Of a stretch of 64,000 bases of DNA, positions 1 to 9,828 are shown piece after piece. Source of the DNA: Acetobacter cerevisiae. GTDB lineage: Bacteria; Pseudomonadota; Alphaproteobacteria; Acetobacterales; Acetobacteraceae. The notes beneath the pieces are model-generated. The model searched no databases. It worked only from the letters and a program-made list of their open reading frames with translations, and was not told the DNA's origin. The position numbers and the translations under genes were made by a program. Position 1 is the first letter of the stretch. Each line of letters starts with the position of its first letter. Where the stretch lies: assembly GCF_001580535.1 (NCBI RefSeq), contig NZ_LHZA01000156.1, forward strand, positions 1 to 64,000. Direction: 5' to 3'.

Positions 1-82
1 AGAGAGGGATTCGAACCCTCGGTACGATTGCTCGCACAACGGTTTTCGAGACCGCCCCGTTCGACCGCTCCGGCACCTCTCC
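1..82 (-). tRNA. tRNA-Ser (anticodon CGA), 3' end cut by window edge
   Basis: On the minus strand the acceptor 5' strand GGAGAGG begins at 82. The anticodon loop CTCGAAA has anticodon CGA, which reads UCG serine codons. A long variable arm (TGCGA-GCAA-TCGTA) marks a class II tRNA, and the T arm is GAGGG-TTCGAAT-CCCTC. Only three bases of the 3' acceptor strand are inside the window; they pair with the 5' strand with a terminal G-U. The last acceptor bases, discriminator and CCA lie outside. Confidence 0.95.
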
Positions 83-91
83 GTTGGGCGG

Positions 92-120
92 CTTATAAGC
101 AGGGTTTTTATGGTGCGCAA
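92..120 (-). promoter_or_regulatory. Candidate promoter of tRNA-Ser
   Basis: Read on the minus strand, TTGCGC (120-115) is followed after exactly 17 bp by TATAAG (97-92). The mature tRNA 5' end lies 9 bp further on, so transcription would start at or just before it. This is consensus matching only. Confidence 0.5.
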
Positions 121-150
121 GCAGAGATCCCCGGCTTTAGCAAGTTCTTG

Positions 151-179
151 TTGACGAGCGGGGGAGACTCCCCGTAAAA
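151..179 (+). promoter_or_regulatory. Candidate promoter of rplU-rpmA
   Basis: TTGACG at 151-156 and GTAAAA at 174-179 are separated by 17 bp. A start near 186 would leave a leader of about 118 nt before rplU. The rest of this intergenic stretch shows no obvious ribosomal-protein binding structure by eye. Confidence 0.45.
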
Positions 180-303
180 AGCCGCACCACTCCACACAGA
201 TGGAGCCATGCCGCCAATGCGGCCAAGGAACAAAAAGCGACCAGACCCTTCGCCTGCGCCTGTGCCGCGGAAGGTCAAGAGATCGGAAAGAGAGACAGGT
301 TTT

Positions 304-618
304 ATGTTCGCAGTTATCCGCACCGGCGGCAAGCAGTATCGGGTTGAGCCCAACATGGTGCTCAAGGTTGAAAAGCTGGAAACCGAAGCTGGCGCTACCA
401 TCACCTTTGATGAAGTTCTTGCTGTAGGTGGCGAAGGCACCACCACCATTGGCGCCCCCACCGTTGCTGGCGCAAAGGTGACGGCAACCGTCATCGCTCA
501 GGACCGCCTCAAGAAGGTCATCATCTTCAAGAAGCGCCGCCGGCAGAACAGCCGCCGCAAGAATGGCCACCGCCAGCCGGTTACCGTTCTGCGCATCCAA
601 GAGATTAACGCCGCCTGA
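304..618 (+). CDS. rplU: 50S ribosomal protein L21
   Basis: A 104-residue protein starting [14 protein letters not shown], the standard L21 N-terminus, with the basic [13 protein letters not shown] segment and the closing ITVL-like strand typical of the family. L21 binds 23S rRNA in the large subunit. The frame stays open upstream to 208, but the L21 family begins at this Met and a purine-rich stretch (aaagagagacagg) precedes it, so 304 is the start. It is followed 43 bp later by rpmA, the usual pairing, and both probably share the promoter near 151-179. Confidence 0.97.
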   Translation: MFAVIRTGGKQYRVEPNMVLKVEKLETEAGATITFDEVLAVGGEGTTTIGAPTVAGAKVTATVIAQDRLKKVIIFKKRRRQNSRRKNGHRQPVTVLRIQEINAA

Positions 619-661
619 GCCCCATAGGGTTCGGCTGGTAAGACCAAGGAGGACTTAGGTC

Positions 662-931
662 ATGGCACAAAAAAAAGCAGGCGGTTCATCCCGTAACGGG
701 CGCGACAGCGCTGGACGCCGTCTTGGCGTCAAAAAATTTGGTGGCGAACAGGTTATCGCTGGCAACATCATCATCCGCCAGCGCGGCACGAAGATGAAGC
801 CGGGCGCTAACGTTGGTGTTGGTCGTGACCACACCATCTTCGCTCTGGTTGACGGCAGCGTGCGCTTTGAGCGTCGCGCCGAAGGCCGCGTGCACGTTTC
901 CGTGGACGCGCTGCCGGCAGCTGCTGAATAA
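662..931 (+). CDS. rpmA: 50S ribosomal protein L27
   Basis: An 89-residue L27 with the conserved N-terminal tail [20 protein letters not shown] that reaches toward the peptidyl-transferase centre, then the GVKKFGGE and IIRQRGTK motifs. There is no extra N-terminal extension of the kind cleaved in Firmicutes. A strong Shine-Dalgarno (aaggagg) lies about 10 bp upstream. It forms an operon with rplU and is followed by an intrinsic terminator before obgE. Confidence 0.98.
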   Translation: MAQKKAGGSSRNGRDSAGRRLGVKKFGGEQVIAGNIIIRQRGTKMKPGANVGVGRDHTIFALVDGSVRFERRAEGRVHVSVDALPAAAE

Positions 932-980
932 GTATTCGGCAAGCTCCACCACGCGTTTTTCCCGTGGCCGGAATGGCAAG

Positions 981-1010
981 GGGCCGGTCCTCACAGGATC
1001 GGCCCTTTTT
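981..1010 (+). terminator. Rho-independent terminator after rpmA
   Basis: GGGCCGGTCC (981-990) pairs with GGATCGGCCC (996-1005) across a 5-nt loop with one G-U pair, followed by five T. It separates rplU-rpmA from obgE, so obgE expression needs readthrough or its own start signal. Confidence 0.85.
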
Positions 1011-1026
1011 CATGTTCAGGCGTTGA

Positions 1027-2052
<1,026 letters not shown>

Positions 2053-2099
2053 GCCTGCAAGCCCCTCCGGGGGCCACGACATAGAATGGATTGTTTTCC

Positions 2100-3230
2100 A
2101 TGACCGGACGCCCCACCAGCCCCTCCCTTTCTTCCGCCCGTCGGCTTGTTATCAAGATCGGCAGCGCGCTGGTGGTGGACCCGGATAAAGCTGCCCCACG
2201 ACAGGCCTGGCTGGCCAGTGTGGCGGAAGACATCGCCCAGCTGCGGCGGCAGGGCACGGACGTGACCGTGGTCTCATCAGGGGCCATTGCACTGGCCCGC
2301 CATACGCTGGGGCTAACAAACGGCGTACTTCGCCTACCGGAGAAACAGGCTGCTGCTGCCGTAGGCCAGATCCGTCTGGCTCAGGCATGGAGCAATGCTC
2401 TTTCCGAACAGGGCCTCACGGCCGCTCAGCTGTTGCTGACACCAGAAGATACCGAAGACCGCCAGCGTTACCTGAACGCCCGTGCCACGCTGGATACCCT
2501 GTTGGGGCTGGGCTGTGTGCCGGTCATTAACGAGAACGACACCATCGCCACAGCCGAAATCCGCTTTGGGGATAATGACCGCCTCGCCGCGCGTGTTGCC
2601 CAGATGACGGATGCGGATCAGCTCGTTCTGCTTTCCGATATTGACGGGCTCTACACCGCAGACCCACGCACAAATCCGGATGCTCAGCACCTGCCGGTGA
2701 TTGAGACTCTAACCCCGGAAATTGAAGCCATGGGGGGCGAACCGCCTCCCGGCTATTCTTCCGGCGGCATGCGCACCAAACTTCTGGCTGCGGGCATCGC
2801 CACGCGCTCCGGCTGCGCTATGGCCATCGCACTTGGCAAACAGAACCACCCGCTGCGCGCCCTGCTAGACGGCGCGCGCTGCTCATGGTTCCTGCCGCAA
2901 GCCTGCGCGCAGACAGCCCGCAAACAGTGGATTGCCGGAAGCCTGACCCCTGCGGGTGAAATCATGATTGATGACGGGGCAGCCGACGCCCTGCGTCATG
3001 GTGGCTCCCTACTGCCCGCCGGTGTGCTGGGCGTCAAAGGGGAATTTACGCAGGGCGATCTGGTTGTGGTGGTGGATAATGGCGGCCGCGTTCTGGCGCG
3101 TGGCCTGTCCGCTTATGATGCCGATGATGCCCGCCAGATTGCCGGACATCGCTCCACAGAACTTCACGATATTCTGGGCTGGCAGGGACGAGACGAGATC
3201 ATCCATCGCGATGACCTCGTGATGGCCTGA
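2100..3230 (+). CDS. proB: Glutamate 5-kinase
   Basis: A 376-residue glutamate 5-kinase, the first step of proline synthesis. The amino-acid-kinase domain has VIKIGSALV near the N-terminus, VSSGAIALA, NENDTIA and FGDNDRLAA. A C-terminal PUA domain fills about residues 280-370, giving the usual two-domain length. The frame can begin at TTG 2091, but ATG 2100 has a better placed purine stretch (tgga, 9 bp upstream) and is preferred. It follows obgE by 47 bp. proA, often next in line, is not here; the next gene is convergent. Confidence 0.95.
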   Translation: MTGRPTSPSLSSARRLVIKIGSALVVDPDKAAPRQAWLASVAEDIAQLRRQGTDVTVVSSGAIALARHTLGLTNGVLRLPEKQAAAAVGQIRLAQAWSNALSEQGLTAAQLLLTPEDTEDRQRYLNARATLDTLLGLGCVPVINENDTIATAEIRFGDNDRLAARVAQMTDADQLVLLSDIDGLYTADPRTNPDAQHLPVIETLTPEIEAMGGEPPPGYSSGGMRTKLLAAGIATRSGCAMAIALGKQNHPLRALLDGARCSWFLPQACAQTARKQWIAGSLTPAGEIMIDDGAADALRHGGSLLPAGVLGVKGEFTQGDLVVVVDNGGRVLARGLSAYDADDARQIAGHRSTELHDILGWQGRDEIIHRDDLVMA

Positions 3231-3254
3231 GGGAGCGGACATCCCCTCCGGTTG

Positions 3255-3920
3255 TTAGAAATCAGCAGGCTTGCGGGACGGCCAGTTCAGCACAGGCTCA
3301 GCCCGTCCTGTGTCTTCATCATAAGACCGATTAACTCGCGGTTCTGCGGGCTGCTCGGCGTTCCGTAAAAAATCAGGACGATAAGGCGGCTGGTCGGCAT
3401 CTGGCGCACGGTAACGGCGCATGGCATCCGCCAGCGGCTCTTTGCGCCCGGACGCATCTTTCTGCGGCTCATGCCAGGGCATGACACGGCGGGTCGCACC
3501 ATCCCGCGGCTCCGGCTCCAGATTAGGGGCCGGTGGAGCCTCCCGGCGCGGTTCATACGCATCGGAAACCTTGGGGGTGCGCAGAGGCGTCAGCACAGGG
3601 GCTGACAGAATGGGAGAGGGTCGGGTTGGCTCCGGCGGACGAATTTCTTCCACCTGCACACCGTCCGGCACGGACGGACGACTCAGCGCCTCATCCCCTA
3701 CCGGACGCGTAGCCTGCCCCTGCCCTGCCGCCAGACGCATGGCCAGAGCCCGCACCTCGGCCTGCATTTCCTGAATTTGCAGCTCCAGCTCCGCCAGACG
3801 GCCTTTTACGCCAAAGACAGCAAAAGGCATCATCAGAAACGCCAGCCCGAAGACGATAACAACCGCTATCACCAACAGCTGCGCCCAGAGCGGCATCCAG
3901 TCTGGAAACACCACAGACAT
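3255..3920 (-). CDS. Membrane-anchored coiled-coil protein of unknown function
   Basis: I do not recognise a named family. The 221-residue protein has one strong membrane segment at about 11-37 (LWAQLLVIAVVIVFG), followed directly by a short heptad-like coiled coil at about 38-65 (LAELELQIQEMQAEVRALAM), then a Pro/Arg-rich, probably disordered tail. Topology is likely a membrane anchor with a soluble tail. Two adjacent ATG codons (3923 and 3920) exist; aggaa is better spaced for the second. It is convergent with proB and lies 85 bp downstream of gapR on the same strand, so the two may be cotranscribed. Confidence 0.7.
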   Translation of the reverse strand: MSVVFPDWMPLWAQLLVIAVVIVFGLAFLMMPFAVFGVKGRLAELELQIQEMQAEVRALAMRLAAGQGQATRPVGDEALSRPSVPDGVQVEEIRPPEPTRPSPILSAPVLTPLRTPKVSDAYEPRREAPPAPNLEPEPRDGATRRVMPWHEPQKDASGRKEPLADAMRRYRAPDADQPPYRPDFLRNAEQPAEPRVNRSYDEDTGRAEPVLNWPSRKPADF

Positions 3921-4005
3921 CATTTCCTACAGACCCCACATGTCAGGATTCCATGCCGTGCCAGCGGCCTCCCTTGCGGTAACCCGCTGCCCGGCACGGT
4001 CTTCA

Positions 4006-4278
4006 TTACATTCCAAGGGCGCGACGATAGATATCAAGCAGGGTTTCCTGCTCTTCCACTTCACTCGGCTCCTGCTTGCGCAGACGGATGATCTGCCGAA
4101 TGACTTTGACATCAAACCCGGCGGACTTGGCTTCGGTAAAGATATCCTTGATATCGCCGGCAAGTGCTTTGCGTTCTTCTTCCAGACGCTCGACCCGCTC
4201 GATGATGCTTCTCAGCCGATCGGCGGCAATGCCACCCACAGCGGCATCGTCACCACCGGAAAATCCTTCGGTATCCAT
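4006..4278 (-). CDS. gapR: GapR-family nucleoid-associated protein (DUF2312)
   Basis: A 90-residue protein with the DUF2312/UPF0335 signature: IAADRLRSIIERVERLEEER, then GDIKDIFTEAKSAGFDVKVI and a closing helix ending in RRALGM. In Caulobacter this family is GapR, which binds AT-rich overtwisted DNA and supports replication and topoisomerase action. The frame is open further upstream to 4392, but homology begins near MDTEGFSGGDD, so ATG 4278 is the start. It is divergent from zwf. On the minus strand TTGACC with GATAAG 15 bp downstream (within 4346-4394) is a weak promoter candidate. Confidence 0.92.
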   Translation of the reverse strand: MDTEGFSGGDDAAVGGIAADRLRSIIERVERLEEERKALAGDIKDIFTEAKSAGFDVKVIRQIIRLRKQEPSEVEEQETLLDIYRRALGM

Positions 4279-4533
4279 GCTCCAGTTCCCCCGTTTACAG
4301 ACCGTGTTCAGGGCCTGACTGCGGCAGGCCTTTCGCCCGCCACGCCCGAACACCAAAGGCGCGGGCTTATCGCGAGCCGCCCGCGCGGTCAATTACCTTG
4401 ACAGCCAGAAGCCTTATGGACAAACCCTCTGCCACAACGCTTTCCCGACTGCCCCGTTCTCAAAGCACACTCAGGGGGAAGAAAGTCTTTGTTTGGGGCT
4501 TTTCAAGGGCACCCACGATCTTGCGGGAGTACT

Positions 4534-6012
4534 ATGGCCATGGCGCATATTAATCGGATTGACCCTTTCGATTTCATTATTTTCGGCGCCACGGGCGATC
4601 TGACAATGCGCAAGCTGCTGCCTGCATTTTTGCGGCGGTTCCATGCGCAGGATTTTCAGGAAGATGCCCGCATCATCTGTGTGGCACGCTCCGCCCATTC
4701 CCCGGATCAGTACCGCGAACAGGTGCGCAAGGCCCTCAGCGAATTTGCCCCGGCTGCTGCACGGGATGCGGACACGCTGAACAAATTTCTTGCCCTGGTG
4801 CAGTATGTTGCTCTGGATGCCACCAAAGAAGGCAGCGACTGGAGCGGGCTGGAAGAACATCTGAATGACCCGCAACGCACGCGAGTCTTCTATCTGGCCA
4901 CCAGCCCTGCCTTGTATGCTCCACTCTGCGCCGCCCTTGCGGATCATTCCCTGATTACGCCCGTTACGCGCGTGGTGCTGGAAAAGCCCATTGGCGTCAG
5001 CATGGAAACAGCAGCGGAAATCAATGACGGTGTTGGCCGCTTCTTCCCGGAAGAGTCGATCTACCGCATTGACCATTATCTGGGGAAGGAAGGGGTTCAG
5101 AACATTCTGGCCCTGCGGTTTGCCAACCCGGCGCTGGAAAAGCTCTGGTCTTCCGATGCGATTGCCCATGTGCAGATTACGGCGGCTGAGACAGTCGGCG
5201 TCGGCAAGCGCGGCCCCTATTATGACGAATCCGGGGCGCTGCGTGACATGGTGCAGAACCATCTGCTGCAGGTGCTGTGCATGGTGGCAATGGATGCCCC
5301 GGCCTCGCTCCAGGCGGATGACCTGCGGAACGAAAAGCTCAAGGTTCTGAACGCCCTTCGCCCGATGACGCCCGATATGGTCCGCCACAACGTCATCCGC
5401 GGGCAGTACACTGCTGGCCGTATCGATGGGCAGGACGTGCCGAGCTACGCCGAGGATCTGGGGCAGGACCGCGCCAGTAATACAGAAACCTTTGTGGCCA
5501 TCCGCACAAAAATCCGCTCCGCGCGCTGGGGTAACACCCCGTTCTATCTGCGCACGGGCAAACGGCTTGCCGCCAAGACGACGGAAATCGTGCTGCAATT
5601 CCGTCCGCAGATGTGGCCCATTTTCACCAACACGCCCTCACCGGGGCGGCTGGTGATTCGCATTGCACCGGACGAAGGGCTCTCACTGGTTCTGGCCACC
5701 AAGGACCCCAGTGCAGGCGGTTTCCGGGTGCGGAATGGGGTTCTTGATATGTCGTATGAAAACCAGTTCACCATCGAATATCACGATTCCTACGAGCGCC
5801 TGCTTCTGGATGCCGTACGCGGCAATCCGGCTCTGTTCATCCGCCGGGATGAAGTGGAAGCCTCCTGGCGCTGGATTGAACCGATTCTGGACTCCTGGCG
5901 CCATGCTCTCTCGCCGCTGGAACCCTACCCTGCCGGCAGCTGGGGCCCTGCTTCAACCCGCGCCCTGCTGGCGCGTGACGGTGCCCTCTGGCACGAAGAT
6001 ATGCTGACATGA
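4534..6012 (+). CDS. zwf: Glucose-6-phosphate 1-dehydrogenase
   Basis: A 492-residue glucose-6-phosphate dehydrogenase, the entry to the oxidative pentose phosphate pathway, which carries much sugar flux in acetic acid bacteria (established knowledge). The nucleotide-binding motif GATGDLT is at residues 18-24, EKPIG at 150-154, and the substrate motif RIDHYLGKE at 178-186 with the catalytic His near 181. Start ATG 4534 has gggag 5 bp upstream; an in-frame ATG at 4540 is possible. The stop overlaps the next gene by four bases. Confidence 0.97.
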   Translation: MAMAHINRIDPFDFIIFGATGDLTMRKLLPAFLRRFHAQDFQEDARIICVARSAHSPDQYREQVRKALSEFAPAAARDADTLNKFLALVQYVALDATKEGSDWSGLEEHLNDPQRTRVFYLATSPALYAPLCAALADHSLITPVTRVVLEKPIGVSMETAAEINDGVGRFFPEESIYRIDHYLGKEGVQNILALRFANPALEKLWSSDAIAHVQITAAETVGVGKRGPYYDESGALRDMVQNHLLQVLCMVAMDAPASLQADDLRNEKLKVLNALRPMTPDMVRHNVIRGQYTAGRIDGQDVPSYAEDLGQDRASNTETFVAIRTKIRSARWGNTPFYLRTGKRLAAKTTEIVLQFRPQMWPIFTNTPSPGRLVIRIAPDEGLSLVLATKDPSAGGFRVRNGVLDMSYENQFTIEYHDSYERLLLDAVRGNPALFIRRDEVEASWRWIEPILDSWRHALSPLEPYPAGSWGPASTRALLARDGALWHEDMLT

Positions 6013-6464
6013 ACTCAAACTCTTCCAAACCCTCCCCCTTGTCCCAGCGCGGCCCCTTCCGCAAACGGACGTTGCGCCAGCATGTTCTGCGCCGTCTGGC
6101 ACTGGTCGTGCCTATTTCGGTGCTGATGATTGTGCTGGCTAAGACGGGGGTTATCGACACCCTGACGGATCGCTACACCTTCCGGCCGGAAAGCTGGTTT
6201 GATGATACCGCTCTAGTGCGCCACCTGCGCGTAGTGGTGACACATAACGGCATGACGAACATCAAGCCGGATTGCCTGCTGTTTGTGGTGAATGGGAATG
6301 ACCCGCCAACGGGCTCCCGCATTGACGTGATGCAGAAAACATCAGGCTCCTGCCCCGGCCCCAAAGGCGAACTGCCAAAGCTGTTCACCATGCGCATTGA
6401 CCGGATGAACCACGTCATCATGTCAGATCAGGGCTCCCCCACGCAGTTCCACCCGATGCCCTAA
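6009..6464 (+). CDS. Single-pass membrane protein coupled to zwf, unknown function
   Basis: A 151-residue protein with a basic N-terminus (FRKRTLRQHVLRR), one membrane segment at about 31-49 (LALVVPISVLMIVLA) and a C-terminal domain that would face the periplasm and has two Cys (near residues 88 and 115). No family is recognised. The ATG overlaps the zwf stop as ATGA, so translation is coupled to zwf. Its TAA stop shares bases with the TAG stop of the convergent esterase gene. Confidence 0.75.
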   Translation: MNSNSSKPSPLSQRGPFRKRTLRQHVLRRLALVVPISVLMIVLAKTGVIDTLTDRYTFRPESWFDDTALVRHLRVVVTHNGMTNIKPDCLLFVVNGNDPPTGSRIDVMQKTSGSCPGPKGELPKLFTMRIDRMNHVIMSDQGSPTQFHPMP

Positions 6465-7498
6465 GGGCCTTCTGAGGCAAAGGCTTTCCGCAAGGCGCGC
6501 CCACCAAACCGGAGCGCGGCCTTGCCCTGGGGCATGAGGGCATAAAAATTCAGGAAGCCGTGCACCGCACCGCGATAGCATTTATACTGCACTGGCACGC
6601 CCGCCTGCCGTAGCGCCTGCGCGTAGGCCACGCCTTCATCCCGCATCGGGTCACATTCCGCCGTGACAATCACGGCAGGTGTCAGGCCGGACAGATTGGG
6701 ATTGAGGCCGGGCACAAAGCGCGGGGCAACCCAGTCTTCCTCCCGCGCGATATACTGATCCCCGTACCACTGCATGGACGCACGAGAGAGGAAATACCCC
6801 TCTGCATACAGATCATGCGACGGAAAAACCTGCGCGCCATACAAGGATGGATAATACAGCAGTTGTAACGCCGGGACTGGCCCTTTCCCCGCCGCGCCAT
6901 CCTGCGCCAGAACGGCAGCCAGATTCCCCCCGGCACTATCCCCCGCCACAGCAACCTTGCCGCCCCAGAAGCGGGCGGACACACCAGCCAGCCAGCGCAG
7001 GGCCGCCTGACTGTCATCCGCCGCAGCGGGATAAGGATGTTCCGGGGCCAGCCGATAATCCGGCAACAGCACCGCCGCACCGGACACCCGTGCGAGACGA
7101 CAGCACATGCCGTGATGCGAATTCAGCCCGCAATGCACAAACCCGCCACCGTGCAGATACAGCACAGCGCCCCTCACCCGCCCATAAGGCAGATAAAGCC
7201 GAGCCTGCATGGGGCCAGTTGCACCGGGCACGGAAATGGTCAGAACTTTCCTGATCCCCAGCGCAGAAAGACGGGTTGGGAAAGACGGCGTATCCATCGC
7301 CTTGCGGAGCACGGCCAGAAATTCTGCCCGCTCTGCGCCTTCATCCCGGAGAGTCTTTGCCACGGGCTGAAATTTTTGGGACGGTCCGGCTTTGCTACGC
7401 GCCCCCTGCCAGCGGATCCACCCCAACAGAATGCGGGAGTAGAAATTGGGACGAGCGGGAATACCCTGAGCGGTCTCAGGCTCTGCAGAAACTCTCAT
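6461..7498 (-). CDS. HSL-family alpha/beta hydrolase (carboxylesterase)
   Basis: A 345-residue alpha/beta hydrolase of the hormone-sensitive-lipase type. It has the oxyanion motif HGGG at 116-119, nucleophile GDSAG with Ser188, Asp283 in ECDPMRDEG and His313 in AVHGF, a complete triad. No signal peptide is evident, so it is probably a cytoplasmic short-chain esterase; the substrate is unknown. The frame remains open back to 7936, but that would run through rnpB. Homology supports a start near ATG 7498, with 7516 and 7546 as alternatives. Confidence 0.88.
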   Translation of the reverse strand: MRVSAEPETAQGIPARPNFYSRILLGWIRWQGARSKAGPSQKFQPVAKTLRDEGAERAEFLAVLRKAMDTPSFPTRLSALGIRKVLTISVPGATGPMQARLYLPYGRVRGAVLYLHGGGFVHCGLNSHHGMCCRLARVSGAAVLLPDYRLAPEHPYPAAADDSQAALRWLAGVSARFWGGKVAVAGDSAGGNLAAVLAQDGAAGKGPVPALQLLYYPSLYGAQVFPSHDLYAEGYFLSRASMQWYGDQYIAREEDWVAPRFVPGLNPNLSGLTPAVIVTAECDPMRDEGVAYAQALRQAGVPVQYKCYRGAVHGFLNFYALMPQGKAALRFGGRALRKAFASEGP

Positions 7499-7555
7499 GA
7501 CACCAGCATACTGCATTCTTGCGCCATGCCGAGACGATTCCGTCATGCTTGCCCC

Positions 7556-7584
7556 TTGACCTGCTGTGCCGCCCGACGCAGGGT
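7556..7584 (+). promoter_or_regulatory. Candidate rnpB promoter
   Basis: TTGACC at 7556-7561 and CAGGGT at 7579-7584 have a 17-bp spacer and end 7 bp before the predicted RNase P RNA 5' end at 7592. The -10 is a poor match; position is the main support. Confidence 0.4.
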
Positions 7585-7591
7585 GGCGCCG

Positions 7592-8001
<410 letters not shown>

Positions 8002-8201
8002 CATTTTCTGTTTCTGCCTCATTTCATTACGCCGGGCACGGTGTTCTGCCGATATCTGCGCATATATGCAGAACATTTGAAGAACATGACGTGGCAAAGT
8101 TTTGTTGGTCTCTATTTTACCATTGCTTTCACGGCATCAAACAGTTCTGCGCAACTACTTCATAAATGGCGGTTTTCTGCTGTTTTTTCTGCCTTTTTAA
8201 T

Positions 8202-8230
8202 TTGCGTCCCATAAAATCCCATGCTATCCC
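8202..8230 (+). promoter_or_regulatory. Candidate dcw-cluster promoter (Pmra)
   Basis: TTGCGT at 8202-8207 and TATCCC at 8225-8230 with a 17-bp spacer. The three MraZ-type repeats lie across it from -35 to -10. Transcription would begin near 8237, giving a leader of about 80 nt to the GTG of mraZ. Confidence 0.45.
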
Positions 8231-8231
8231 A
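8207..8231 (-). promoter_or_regulatory. MraZ operator: three TGGGA direct repeats
   Basis: TCCCA occurs at 8207-8211, 8217-8221 and 8227-8231, that is TGGGA three times on the minus strand with exact 5-bp gaps. TGGGN-N5-TGGGN-N5-TGGGN is the site bound by MraZ upstream of mraZ in E. coli (established knowledge). Here it coincides with the predicted promoter, consistent with autorepression of the whole dcw operon. Confidence 0.82.
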
Positions 8232-8317
8232 CATTACACCATGAAAGTGGTGGAGGCGGCTTCGTTCCCCGCTGTTCTGCGAACGGAAAGGCCTGAATCA
8301 GAAGGACATCGTCTTAC

Positions 8318-8800
8318 GTGAGTGTGTTTCTCGGCACGCATGAGAATCGGTTTGACGCGAAAGGTCGCGTTTCGATTCCTGCCGGTTTCCGCACTGTTCT
8401 GAAGGCGCAGCATACGGAAGGCGATTCACTGGTGATCCTGCGACCATCCCATACAATGCCCTGCATTGAAGCGTGGCCTGCCGGAGCCTTCTCACGCCTG
8501 ACCCAGCCGCTGGACCGTCTGGATATGTTTTCTGATGAGCATGATGACCTTGCCGCCGCCCTGTACGCGGATGCCTACCCGCTTGATCCGGACCGTGAAG
8601 GTCGCATCATTATTCCCGATTTTTTGCGTGAGCATGCAGGCATTACGGAAAGCACGACCGTTGCCTTTATGGGCGTAGGCCGCACCTTTCAGATATGGGA
8701 ACCCGAGGCCGCCCGCCAGCGCCGCGCCGAAGCCCGTCAGCGGTCCCGCCGCATCAGCATCCCCGCTGCGCGTGATGGACAGGAAGGAGGGTCTGCATGA
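8318..8800 (+). CDS. mraZ: Transcriptional regulator MraZ
   Basis: A 160-residue MraZ, the DNA-binding regulator that opens dcw clusters. Two AbrB-like halves each carry the DxxxR motif: DAKGR in [16 protein letters not shown], and DREGR in [15 protein letters not shown]. It starts at GTG 8318 with agaagga upstream; no ATG fits the family N-terminus [11 protein letters not shown] basic, Arg-rich tail closes the protein. Its stop overlaps rsmH as ATGA. The repeats at 8207-8231 are its likely operator. Confidence 0.95.
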   Translation: MSVFLGTHENRFDAKGRVSIPAGFRTVLKAQHTEGDSLVILRPSHTMPCIEAWPAGAFSRLTQPLDRLDMFSDEHDDLAAALYADAYPLDPDREGRIIIPDFLREHAGITESTTVAFMGVGRTFQIWEPEAARQRRAEARQRSRRISIPAARDGQEGGSA

Positions 8801-9828
8801 ATGCCCTGACCACCTCCTCCTCTCTGCATCCGACCTCCGGCGCACCTGCTCCGGGCCATGTGCCCGTGATGCTGGCCGAAGTGCTGGAAAGCCTGAAACC
8901 TGCTGATGGCGATGCCATTCTCGACTGCACCTTTGGCGGCGGCGGTTATACATCCGCCATTCTGAAAAGTGCTGACTGTGCCGTATGGGCTATCGACCGG
9001 GACCCGGACGCCATTGCACGCGGACAGGCCATGGCCGCCAGCTTTACCAACGCAGAAGGCCAGTCCCGCCTGCATATGCTGCATGGTGGGTTTGGCAGCA
9101 TGACGGACCTGACAGAAGCAGCCGATGCCCCGGCTTTTGACGGCATTGTGCTGGATCTGGGCGTGTCCTCCTTCCAGCTGGATGAAGCCGAGCGTGGTTT
9201 TTCCTTCCGCATGGATGGGCCGCTGGATATGCGCATGGCAAAAAGTGGCCCCTCTGCTGCGGATATCGTGAATAAGGCGCCGGAAAGCGAACTGGCTGAC
9301 ATTTTCCACTTTTATGGTGAAGAGCGCCACGCCCGCCGCGTGGCCCGCGCCATTGTGGCCGACCGTGTGGAAACGCCGTTTGAAACAACCGCGCAACTGG
9401 CCGGGCTGATCCGCCGCGTGGTGCCGTCTGACCGTTCAGGCATTGATGCCGCAACCCGTTCCTTTCAGGGCCTGCGCATTGCCGTTAATGACGAGCTTGG
9501 CGAGATTGAGCGCGGCCTGACGCAGGCGCTTGATCTGCTGGCCCCCGGTGGCCGTCTGGTTGTGGTCTCCTTCCATTCTCTGGAAGACCGCATCGCCAAA
9601 CGGGTGATGGGTGCTGCAACTGGCAAAACCACAAGTTTTTCACGCTATGACCCGCGTGCAGCATTGACGAAGGGGGATGAAGCCGCCTTTATCGCGCTCA
9701 CCGGGAGGCCCCTCCGTCCAGGTGACGCTGAATGCGCCGCCAACCCGCGTGCCCGCAGTGCCCGCCTCCGCGCTGTGGAAAAACGCTCGACCGATGTTTC
9801 CTCCTTCGGCAAAGGATTGATCCCATGA
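8797..9828 (+). CDS. rsmH: 16S rRNA (cytosine-1402-N4)-methyltransferase
   Basis: A 343-residue RsmH (MraW), which N4-methylates C1402 of 16S rRNA using SAM. HVPVM is at 21-25 and the SAM site [16 protein letters not shown] starts at 41, followed by [15 protein letters not shown] and the C-terminal VSFHSLEDR motif. Its Shine-Dalgarno aaggaggg lies inside the end of mraZ, and both ends overlap neighbours by four bases. It is the standard second dcw gene. Confidence 0.97.
   Translation: MNALTTSSSLHPTSGAPAPGHVPVMLAEVLESLKPADGDAILDCTFGGGGYTSAILKSADCAVWAIDRDPDAIARGQAMAASFTNAEGQSRLHMLHGGFGSMTDLTEAADAPAFDGIVLDLGVSSFQLDEAERGFSFRMDGPLDMRMAKSGPSAADIVNKAPESELADIFHFYGEERHARRVARAIVADRVETPFETTAQLAGLIRRVVPSDRSGIDAATRSFQGLRIAVNDELGEIERGLTQALDLLAPGGRLVVVSFHSLEDRIAKRVMGAATGKTTSFSRYDPRAALTKGDEAAFIALTGRPLRPGDAECAANPRARSARLRAVEKRSTDVSSFGKGLIP

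Larger units (their letters stand above)
8002..8317 (+). other. rnpB-mraZ intergenic region
   Basis: This 316-bp stretch has no convincing gene. It is AT-richer than its surroundings and holds the mraZ promoter and MraZ-type operator in its second half. An inverted repeat GTTCTGC-N18-GCAGAAC is at 8043-8074, with further GTTCTGC copies at 8144 and 8274. The last 80 bp form the mraZ leader. Confidence 0.7.

Noticed and set aside
8264-8277. GTTC-N6-GTTC near mraZ as a LexA box
   Set aside because: The spacing is six, not the seven bases required for the alphaproteobacterial LexA site.
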